Below are positions 12,115 to 20,821 of a stretch of DNA of 64,000 nucleotides, one piece after another. The stretch is taken from NCBI GenBank assembly GCA_029721515.1, contig CM056561.1, forward strand, positions 11,142,501-11,206,500, written 5' to 3'. The DNA comes from Synanceia verrucosa. Taxonomy: Eukaryota > Chordata > Actinopteri > Perciformes > Synanceiidae. Numbering within the stretch: the first letter of the stretch is position 1; the number at the start of each line of letters is the position of its first letter. Below the pieces are notes generated by a model. It made no database searches and was not told where the DNA came from. It was given only the letters and a program-made list of their open reading frames with translations. The position numbers were made by a program, and so were the translations under genes.

Positions 12115-12120
12115 AATAAA
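12115..12120 (+). terminator. Candidate ap4b1 polyadenylation signal
   Basis: First AATAAA downstream of the ap4b1 stop, about 550 bp away and beyond the SINE. An ATTAAA overlapping the stop itself is too early to be useful. Use of this site is inferred. Confidence 0.35.
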
Positions 12121-12460
12121 TAAATTATAGTTTGACGTGATGGAGAATGATATTATTGCATAAATGTCTGTTTTTTTTTCTTCCTTCTTCCACTCAGTGT
12201 TAACAGAGAAGCACATGACGGAAGTAACCACTTACTTATTCACTGGATATAGAGCTGGAAAAATAATGTGAAATGTTCTTATAAACAAATTTTACTGTTG
12301 TTCGTACATCACTGAGCTATCGTCAGAGGCTCCCAGTTGTCTACAATCATCCTTGAATGTACTGTAGATGATACACAAATAAATGACCAAAAAATTAACT
12401 AACTTAAGACAACATTTAGATTCCTTCTGCGTGTTATAAGTTGGTGTTTGTTGTTGTGGT

Positions 12461-13490
12461 AGTGCATCTGGAAAGTATTCACAGTGCTTCACTTTTTCCA
12501 TATTGTATTATATTACCGTCTTATTCCAAAATGGAATAAATTATTTTATTTCCCTCAAAACTCTACACACAACGTGACTGTTTAACAATGTTTTAAAAAT
12601 AAAAAAAACTAAGAAATCACATGTATTCACAGCCTTTGCTCAATACTCTATTTATGCCCCTTTGGCAGCAACTACAGCATTTTTATTTTATTTTTTTTTT
12701 AAAGGAAAAAAGGTTTAGAGTGAGAGAGCAGGGTGAGGGATGTCTCTGTACACTGCTGCATTCATCTTTCCCTCTATCTGACTTGTGGCATCTCTCTGGC
12801 CACTCTACCATACAGGCGTGATGGATTGCTACAGAGATGGTTGTCCTTCTGGAAGGTTCTCCTTTCTTCAGTCAAACACTGTAGCTCTGACTGAGTCACC
12901 ATCAGGTTCTTGGTCAACTCTCTGACTGGGGCTCTTCTCCCTGATCGCTCAGTTACGATGTCCAGCTAGCTCTAGGAAGAGTCCTGATGGTTCTGAACTT
13001 AATCCGTTTACAGATGATGGAAGCCACTGGGCTCAATGGGACCTTCAGATCAGCCACACGTTTGTGTCTTGAGCCAATCATTTCTCTGTGGTCTACAAAC
13101 AATTCCTTTGACCTCATACTTGACATGCACTATCAAACGTGGGACCTTATATAGACAGGTGTGTACCTCTCCAAATCCTGTCTAATCAGCTGGATTTACC
13201 ACAGGTGGACTCTAATTAAGCTTTAGGAACATCTCAAGGATGATCAGCGGAAACAGGAAGCACCTGAGCTCAATTCAGAGCTTCAAGGTTAAGGCTGTGG
13301 ATACTTATGTACATGTGATTTCTTAGTTTTTCTTTTTAATAAATTTGCTAATAATTAAAGAAACACTTTTTTTCATGTTGTCGTAATGTGTTGTTGTGTG
13401 TAGAATTTTTCAGGGGGAAAAAATAAATGATTCCGTTTTGGAATAAGGCTGGAACATAACAAAATGTGGCATAAATGAGGCGCATGCACT
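12461..13490. mobile_element. Degenerate Tc1/mariner element with long inverted ends
   Basis: The left end (AGTGCATCTGGAAAGTATTC, then ATTACCGTCTTATTCCAAAATGG) is inverted at the right end (CCGTTTTGGAATAAGGCTGG, ACATAACAAAATGTGGC, GCATGCACT). The interior around 12780-13290 reads like the antisense of a heavily decayed transposase gene; no intact ORF remains. It separates ap4b1 from the MGAT4C-like promoter. Confidence 0.65.
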
Positions 13491-13586
13491 GTATACTGAC
13501 TGTACACTTTAAGCAGAGCATGCATGGGCGCTTGTAGTCACGCAGGTTTTCGGACAACCTTCAACAGTGACGCGACACCTGCTCCG

Positions 13587-13593
13587 TATAAAA
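13587..13593 (+). promoter_or_regulatory. TATA box of the MGAT4C-like gene (probable)
   Basis: TATAAAA in a locally GC-richer stretch (ACCTGCTCCG before, CTGCGGCC after), about 220 bp upstream of a good donor at 13810. Transcription would be expected to start near 13617. This is inferred from spacing only. Confidence 0.4.
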
Positions 13594-13616
13594 CTGCGGC
13601 CACTCAAGCCTTCACA

Positions 13617-13809
13617 GTGGACAGCGGCGGTAGAAGCGGCAGCATTGGAACAGCTCTACGTATCAACGATACCAATGACTCATTTGTTTGTTTCTCTGAC
13701 GAATGACGCCTTCTTTTATTTCCCATGCCTTTAAAATATAGAGTCAAAAATAGAGTCAAAAATATACGCTAACTGTACTGCCTGTGCCCTGAAACCCTGA
13801 CTGAGAGAG
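13617..13809 (+). other. Probable noncoding exon 1 of the MGAT4C-like gene
   Basis: It runs from about 30 bp after the TATA box to the donor AGAGAG|GTGAGT at 13810. No long coding frame is present. It would splice to the exon beginning near 14991, which carries the start codon. The 5' end is an estimate. Confidence 0.35.
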
Positions 13810-14510
13810 GTGAGTACTAACTTTCTTTTTTAACAATATCCAACCACGAACTTTTTCACAATTATTGACGATAACTATTAATGACCTAACTAAATTATAG
13901 GTGTAACCTTACTGTATTGCTTTACTGTAAATCGGCAACACCTGTCCTGTCAATCATGTTTAGCTGCGCAATGAATCACTCACAATGAATTCGCGTTTCC
14001 TTTTTTTTTTTTTTTTGACCTGTATCTAAGGGATAATTTAAAAGCTGGATGACGGGCATGTCAGTAAACTTGACAAGCCCGTCCTGTGCTTTTACACCAG
14101 AGGAGAAATAGTTTGACCTGACATGGAGGTTTACATTGCAGAGGAGAGGGGAGTGGTCTGTCTTGGCTAAAAGGGTTAGTCCCTCCATTCAGTTCAATCC
14201 CCATTATCATCCACCGTGCACGTCCCTGACTGTAACTGTTTCTCATGATAGCAACAGTCTGAGTCCACGGAAACTTGATAAGAAGAACTGAGGATAAAAA
14301 TACAAACATCAATCAACAAATAAGAGAAGTAGTATTTGTTTTATTCCAGTGTAAAATAGACGGTTTAGGCTGTTTTGTAATAAGTGCATAATGTCATTTA
14401 ATAATAAGTTGCATCTGATAATTTTCTCATTTGAGAAACTCAACCGTACCCTGGGAAAACGGTGAAAACTTTAATTTTTTTGCTTTGTTACTATATTTTG
14501 GAAGGAGCTA

Positions 14511-14539
14511 CTATTATTATTATTATTATTATTATTATA
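14511..14539. repeat. (ATT)n microsatellite
   Basis: About nine ATT trinucleotides in the first intron of the MGAT4C-like gene. Confidence 0.85.
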
Positions 14540-14699
14540 ATCTACAGAGTCTGATACATAGGCTACGGTAAGTATGAGCTTTCACATAGTAAAAGTTCAC
14601 ACAGTAAAAGTCATGTTATGTTCAGTTGAGCCGCTGCTAGTTTTTATTTGTCTGTTATTTATCTTTTCTTATATTTTATTATTTGTTCTGCTGTCTGTC

Positions 14700-14820
14700 A
14701 CTTCTTTTTTTTATTCTATGTATAAAGAGAGTAATTTGACTCCTGTAAACCGGAGTCAAATTCCTAGTATGTGCAAACATGCCTGGCCAATAAAACTGAT
14801 TCTGATTCTGATAAATATAT
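14700..14820 (+). repeat. Dispersed LINE/SINE 3'-end fragment
   Basis: The text GTCAAATTCCTAGTATGTGC followed by CCAATAAAACTGATTCTG and a short TGATTC repeat is the usual 3' tail of a common fish retroelement. Part of it is inverted just upstream (GTAATTTGACTCC). It is a fragment without coding sequence. Confidence 0.4.
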
Positions 14821-14993
14821 GAAGCTCTTAAGCAGAACAGAGGTGTTTGTTTTGCCCTCACCTGTTGCTTTGTCCGAGCCTTCTGAAACATTCATTAACT
14901 ATTTGCTTAATTATTTACTGTTGTGCTGACTGAGTTACATACTAGCATAATTTAGTATCCTTTGTGTGTGTGCTCATGGTCAAATGATAGGCT

Positions 14994-17900
14994 ATGCGGT
15001 GTCATTCAAAGAAGAGTGTCTTGACAGTGCTGCTTTTTATTGGAGGATTATACTTCATAAACCATTTGCACTTCCTCATTTCTGTGAGTACACACCCACG
15101 CAAACACACAGCTGGGCTTTATTGTAATCAAAAAAAAAAAAATTAAATAAATAAATGAACTGGGTTTGTTTTGCAGGGCCAGAAAAGGTCACACAAACCG
15201 ATTCCATATGAGTTAACTTGGCAAGCAGAAAGGTTGACCGCTAAGGAGTCCTGGGTCGACCAGGTAGATTACTTGCCTCTCAATGTGTCCTATCAGCTGC
15301 TTGCTGGAGCACCATCTACTCAACAGAGTGAGTGACACACTTTGCCTGTATCTTTTTGGTGAAAATTGAATTTCTGGATGTTAACCTTGCGCAAAAGATA
15401 TTTTCAGCTGTTACAGGAAGAGACATTTGAGAGAGAGAAGAAAATAAGATATGATAGACTCAAAGGATCTGAGTGTTTATTGTACATTAACTGTATTATG
15501 TACAGTGCTTAACGAATTTATTAGCCCTAATTGGCTCAAATACTATCCAATATCATTAAGTGCTTGAATTCAGACTCTTTCTTTCTCAGTAAGTTCCCTA
15601 CACTTCACCATTTTGAACAGGAGTGAGTTTGAACAGGAGTGAGGAATGAGTTTGAACAGGAGAATTTCAAACTGAAATCATGTTTTTCTAGTTGAGCCGG
15701 AACAGTGGAATTCTCTGAGAATCTCTCTGAAACATTTGTCTGTTTAGAAATGCAAGAAAACAACTGTGATTTTGCATCTTATAATGTGCTTTTATTTTTT
15801 TCTGCATTTTTGTAAAACAGTAAATTTGAAAATTCATGAATAACAGTAATTGTATTTTAGTGTTTAATATGTCTTTTTTTTTAAATAGCCTGTACATACT
15901 GGTGAATTAACCATTACAGAAATATAAAAAAATATTTTGGTAATCCGCAATACTGTTAATTTAGGGCAGTGGTGACAAACACCTTAAACTGGGTGGTGGT
16001 CTAATACATTTGTTAAGCACTGTTTTTGTATTTCTGTTTTCTAAGTCAGATTTTTAGTTTTACAGTAACTCTTAATCTTCATTGTAGCCTTCAGCACAGC
16101 CAACCTGTATATTTGGAATGTGAGAAATATGTGTTCACAGTTTGTCTGAACAGGTCTGACCTGTTGCTTTAAGACCCTCCTCCTGAACAGGTCCAGTCTG
16201 CTCTGATTTGCTTACCTTTGTAAAAGTAGTTCTCAGGCGTTGGGTGTCTGTGTGATAAATTCTCTATTTTACAATGCTCTGTTTACTCACTGCAGAGTTT
16301 AACAATAGGTCACAACTTGATTCAACACTGGGCTTCCACAGGAATGCTCACTCAACAGATATGTTTCTGATAGGGCTGCTGACGGATTAATTGCGTTAAC
16401 GCATAAATTGGACAAACTGCCTGAAATGCATTGCCAGAGACATGCTAATTTTGGGCTCTAAGATAAAATCAGACACCAGTGTTTATGAAAGGAACGTCTG
16501 TTTCACTTTTCCTTTTCATCCTTTTCACGTTACAAGTTAATACTTTAATGATGCTCTTTGCTGAATTATTTGTGTGCCAAATTACAGGATAAGTTTGGAC
16601 GTATTCAAAAAAAGATGGTTAATCTAATTTTATCAGCATGTTTGATAGTTAAGTACGACTGTGTTGTTAGTTTCTTTGATTTTTTTTTTTTTTTTAAATG
16701 GAGCTCTGCTTCATGACCTGCCAGCATGACTCTGGCAATGCATTTTGGGCAGTTTGACCAAGTGGACTGACTGTTGCGCAAATTAACACGCTAATTTGGC
16801 CTGATATACATATTTGAAACTCAATATGTTTCACTTTTCTGTCCTGACTATTTCAGGATATTTATCAATTGGAATCTCATCGGTGAAGAGGAGCAAGGGC
16901 GACTATCTAATCCCCACCTTGCAGTCAATCTTCTCTCAGTCATCTTCTGAGGAGCGCTCTTCCATGGTTGTGGTAGTACTGCTGGCAGATTTCAATGTCG
17001 ACTGGAGAGTCACTACAACGAGGGAGATCAAAACTGCATTTGCCTTGGAGCTGGAACAAGGCCAGCTGGTGGTCCTCCATGTTTCTCAGAATCACTACCC
17101 TCCTCTTGCAGGTTTAGTGTGTTAACTTGTACAAATTTATTTGCATCCATGTCATGAATAGTTTGTTGTTGATTCTGATACAAATCTCTCTGGTTGTCCT
17201 TCAGGTCTAAAGAGGAACTACAACGATGCCCCAGAAAGGGTATCGTTCCGCTCTAAGCAGAACCTGGATTACTCCTTCCTGATCTACTACAGTGCCGGTC
17301 TTGGACAATACTACCTTCAATTGGAGGACGATGTCTCCTGTGCAAAACATTTCCTTTCCACCATCAAGAGGCGTGTTGAGGAGCAAGAGGCGAAGAAGAC
17401 CGCCTGGACAATGTTGGAATTCTCAAACCTCGGCTACATTGGCAAACTCTACAAATCTGTAAATCTTCCTCTTTTGGCCCGTTTCCTCTTTCTCTTCTAC
17501 CAGGAAATGCCATGTGACTGGCTGATGTCTCATTTCCGAGTGTTGTTAACCCAGAAAGAGACAATCATCTTCAAACCCTCACTTTTCCAACACACAGGAA
17601 CTTTCTCTTCATTCCAAGGAACATACAACAAGCTAAAGGACAAAGATTTTGAGGAGGGGGTTTACAGCAATCCTGTCGCTGAGGTTTATTCTGATATGTC
17701 CACCTACAAACAACATTACCCCAAACTGGCTTGGGATGCTGGAGAGCAGTTTTTCTGGGGACGCGCCCCAGAAAGCGGAAATTACCTCACTGTAGTGTTC
17801 ACAGCCCCTACAGTAGTGACAGAGATAATTGTAGAAACTGGGTCAGAGGGCAAAGACCTCCTGGAATCAGCTCAGGTGGAGATAGGCCGTGACGTGTTTA

Positions 17901-18139
17901 CAACAGATAAAGGGGAGAAGAGTTGTAAAGAGTTCCAGTCAGTGGGGACATTAGAGAATGGGAGGTTTGAGATGCAGGAGCTGGAAAAAAAGTATCTCAA
18001 GACCTCATCCTGTCTGAGGATAAAAGTCACAAGTGGACAGAAGGATTGGGTGATCATTAAGAAAATCAGGGTCTCAACAAAGCCAAGCACACCTCGACTC
18101 CAAACCCTAGGAGAGGCTGGGGCCGGAGGCCATACGTAA
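14994..18139 (+). CDS. MGAT4C-like alpha-1,3-mannosyl-glycoprotein 4-beta-N-acetylglucosaminyltransferase (476 aa)
   Basis: Complete gene of the MGAT4 (GT54) family. Family members with proven activity add a beta-1,4-GlcNAc branch to N-glycans in the Golgi; the activity of MGAT4C-type proteins is less certain. Coding exons: 14994-15083, 15177-15327, 16857-17111, 17205-18139, total 1431 nt. The first encodes a short cytoplasmic tail (MRCHSKK) and a hydrophobic signal anchor (about residues 8-29), typical of a type II Golgi protein. A luminal stem with an NVS sequon follows. The catalytic domain shows YLSIGISSVKR, VVLLADFN, GLKRNYNDAPERV, the acidic LEDDV motif (residues 205-209), GYIGKLYK and FYQEMPCDWL. 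Length is close to the 478 residues of human MGAT4C. Divergence suggests a fish paralog and not the strict ortholog, so no symbol is given. Confidence 0.88.
15503..16022 (+). mobile_element. Tc1/mariner-like nonautonomous element, copy 2
   Basis: Ends are CAGTGCTTAACGAATTTA and its inverse TACATTTGTTAAGCACTG, preceded by TA. The interior is related to 3417-3845, with a local tandem duplication (GAGTTTGAACAGGAGTGAG repeated near 15620-15665). It has no ORF. It lies in the second coding intron of the MGAT4C-like gene. Confidence 0.7.
16372..16805 (+). mobile_element. hAT-like repeat split by MITE copy B
   Basis: Left piece AGGGCTGCTGACGGATTAAT then TGCGTTAACGC; right piece GCGCAAATTAACACGCTAAT. 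These two ends belong to one fish repeat full of ATTAACGC words. The material between them is the TTGGACAAACTGCC MITE. Confidence 0.45.
16406..16771 (+). mobile_element. MITE with TTGGACARACTGCC termini, copy B (nested)
   Basis: Left end TTGGACAAACTGCCTGAAAT and GCATTGCCAGAG; right end CTCTGGCAATGCATTTTGGG then CAGTTTGACCAA, an inverted repeat of about 30 nt. The interior shares AAAGATGGTTAATCT and ATTTTATCAGCATGTTTGAT with copy A at 4314-5131, but lacks its insertions. Confidence 0.7.
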
Positions 18140-18557
18140 GGATGGCTGCTCTGTTGTGGGAAGACCTTGCTGATGCGACAAGAAGACGAGAATCAGTATG
18201 GAGAGATCATTCTGATTTCCTGGCTTACAATTTAGGCTTCCAAGGGTAAAGCTTTAGAGCGCCAGACCAACTATATCCTGTCAATCTTCAGGTTCTGACC
18301 ACTCATTGGGTCCTTGCAACAAGGGCTTTTTAGAAGAAATCAGTGGACAGGGGACTGGGACTGGTCTCTACCACTGGATGTTTCCCTGTCACCGGTCACA
18401 GAATGGTGTTCTCTTTCTTTTTCAGCACTGTTGACTACCATGAACCTGATGTCAGCAGCTAATGGGCTACGTCTTGGTGTGATGCATTCTTCTGTGTCCC
18501 AGGAACACACTGTGGATATTTTATATGATAAAGTGTTGAATTTCTTTAACTTGTTTG

Positions 18558-18563
18558 ATTAAA
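18558..18563 (+). terminator. Candidate polyadenylation signal of the MGAT4C-like gene
   Basis: ATTAAA about 420 bp after the stop codon; no canonical AATAAA occurs earlier. The 3' UTR between shows nothing else notable. Confidence 0.35.
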
Positions 18564-18771
18564 AAAAGACAACATACTGTGTTCTAACTATGCCTCTGTA
18601 CTGATCATCAAAAATTAAAAAAAATACATGAAACAAAACAGAAGCAAGATTGCTGGCACACCACCTGTTGTTATCATGCTTTCTTTGTGTGCATATACTT
18701 TTTTTTTTGTTTCTGAACAGGCTCTTGCCGTTTAGTATTACAATTATTTTTTTTTTTCCTGTTCGTGATTC

Positions 18772-18806
18772 TAGAACCACTATACCACCGTGCCGCCCAC
18801 CTCTAG
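18772..18806 (-). mobile_element. SINE 5'-end fragment
   Basis: AGAACCACTATACCACCGTG then CCGCCCACC is the reverse complement of the SINE start (GGCGGCAC.GTGGT.TAGTGGTT). Only the first 35 bp or so survive. Confidence 0.5.
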
Positions 18807-18882
18807 TATGTGTGTGTCCTAAACTGTCAGTCTTCAACGTAATATATTCAATTTTAAATATGTAACACATTGTGCCAGATGA

Positions 18883-19228
18883 GGCGGCACAGTGGTGTAG
18901 TGGTTAGCACTGTCGCCTCACAGCAAGAAGGTACTGGGTTTGAATCCCGAGCCTGGGGCCTTTCTGTGTGGAGTTTGCATGTTCTCCCCATGTCTGCGTG
19001 GGTTCTCTCTGGCTCCCTCCCACCATCCTAAAACATGCATGGGGATTAGGTTAATTGGCTAATTTAAACTGACTGTAGGTGTGAATGTGAGTGGTTGTCT
19101 GTCTATGTGCCCTGTGATGAACTGGCGACTTGTCCAGGATGTACCCTGCCTTTTTACCCTGGGATAGGCTCCAGCCCCCCACCTCTGCGACCCTATGAGG
19201 AAAAGCTCTAGAGAAAGGATGGATGGAC
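18883..19228 (+). mobile_element. tRNA-like SINE, full-length copy
   Basis: It opens GGCGGCACAGTGGTGTAGTG, has box-A-like TGGTTAGCACTG and box-B-like GGTTTGAATCC, the body CTGTGTGGAGTTTGCATG..., and ends in GGATGGATGGA. It sits just downstream of the MGAT4C-like gene. Confidence 0.8.
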
Positions 19229-19969
19229 ATATGGACATACTAGAGGTGTAAAAGATGAGATAACTCATGTCATGAATCATTGGGACAGACCATTCTGTGT
19301 TGATTGTGCACAATATCCTTTGTGAGAATACACCTTTCACTAGAGCATTGATATATTCAGGACTTTGTTCATTCCTCCACTTTGATTGTGAACTACAATT
19401 TTACTAACTCAAAATAAGAGCATAGCTGTACTCTTACTAATGAAATAAAGTTTCAAATGAGTGGACAAAGCTGATCAGATTTCAGCTGGAATTCTGGTTT
19501 AGGGATTTCAGTATGCAGGAATATTTAAACTTGCCATTTTAGAATAGGCAAAAGTAACACATTTGTACTATGTGGAAAACTCTAAAGCCAAGTCTGCTAA
19601 ACAAACCAAATTGTCTTATTGTCTTTCCACTGCCCAAAAAACTAGCGAATCCACATCGTTCTCCCTTTCTCTCTTGCAAAATGTTTCTAAACTTATCTCA
19701 AATCCAACCACTGACTAATCTATGGTCAACTTTTGTTTCCAATGAGGAAAAAACAATAGATTAAGCTTGGATCTGGTTTTTCAGCTCACAGAGCAGTGAA
19801 ATATTTTGGTGGAACTGTTAAAATTATAAAACAAAAATGCATTCTACATAGACATTAAATATATTCAATTCAGTTTAATTTATTAAGACACAAAGTCAAA
19901 ACTGGGACTGGAGCATTTTGTAGGGATTTTTTCAAGAATTAAGAATGAAATGAAAATGCTTTAAATCTT
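19229..19969. other. AT-rich intergenic sequence, nothing recognised
   Basis: It separates the SINE from the LINE. The only ORF of note (from 19570) lacks an initiation context, domains or splice logic. I see no gene. Confidence 0.5.
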
Positions 19970-19974
19970 TTAAG

Positions 19975-20821
19975 ATGGCTGCCGTGGTGCAGTCACACAG
20001 TTTGGCAGGTCCTGTGTGTTTGCCACAAAGGTGCTTTAAAATCCTTAAAAGACTGCGGTTTTTGTCATCTACCTATCTTGTTACTTGTTTTGGTATCTCT
20101 TTGTTTGCTGCTGTGCCGAACATTTTTGGAAAAAAAGGATGAAAACAGTAACCAAGTCCTCCATCCAGTAAAGGTGAGTCAGCACCTCCTTTTCACAAGA
20201 ATACTGGATGAAGGCCATGCTAGGCCACCCCCTGGTAAACATGAACAGTCACAGTCTTCTAAACCTCTCTGGGGAGTTGTACACCTTTTGCTGATCCTGC
20301 TTCTTGCTGGAGATGTTGAATTAAACCCAGGACCATTATCACAGAATGTAGACCATCTGGATGATAGGCTACCTGGGCTACATCCATTACTAATGAAGGT
20401 ACCTCCACTGCTACCTGGGCTACCTTCACTGCTACTTGGGCTACCTCCACTGCTACCTCCCCTGCTGCCTGGGCTACCTCCACTATTACTTGGGCTACCT
20501 CCACTGCTGCCTGGGCTACCTCCACTGCTGCCTGGGCTACCTCCACTGCTACCTGGGCTACCTCCACTGCTACCTGGGCTACCTCCACTGCTACCTGGGC
20601 TACCTCCACTGCTAACTGCGCTACCTCCACTGTTGCCTGGGCTCACTCCACCACTGCCTGGGCTACCTCCACCGCTACCTGGGCTATCTCCACCACTATT
20701 TGGGCCCCCACCACCGCTAGCCAGGCCTCAACCACCACTAGCCAGGCCCCAACCACCAAATGCAGACTCAACTCCATTAGTGTGTACTGCCTCACAAACA
20801 ACTATGGCATATAATACATAA
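19975..20821 (+). pseudogene. LINE ORF1 with 2A-like peptide and Leu/Pro repeats (frameshifted)
   Basis: The best start is the ATG at 19975 (AAGATGG). Its frame stops at 20142, just after a run of seven A (20130-20136); the other frame stays open from about 20078 to the TAA at 20819, so one frameshift at the A-run probably broke this copy. The open part contains a hydrophobic stretch (HLLLILLLAG) running straight into DVELNPGP (20312-20335), which fits the 2A consensus D(V/I)ExNPGP. About 16 heptads of the LLPGLPP type follow, with no zinc knuckle or RRM visible. 2A-like motifs near the N terminus are established for some APE-type LINEs. Confidence 0.75.
20380..20755 (+). repeat. 21-bp coding minisatellite
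   Basis: About 16 tandem units of CCTGGGCTACCTCCACTGCT plus one base, each encoding PGLPPLL. The central units are nearly identical; the 3' units drift to PLARPQP. It stays in the ORF1 frame because the unit is a multiple of three. Its reverse strand gives a spurious Gly/Ser-rich ORF. Confidence 0.9.

Noticed and set aside
20179..20646. Long minus-strand ORFs rich in GGSPGSS or EVAQVAV repeats
   Set aside because: They are reverse-strand readings of the 21-bp minisatellite, which stays open in several frames because its unit is a multiple of three.
20380..20755. CRISPR-like array
   Set aside because: The units are directly tandem with no unique spacers and encode a repeat peptide in a eukaryotic LINE.
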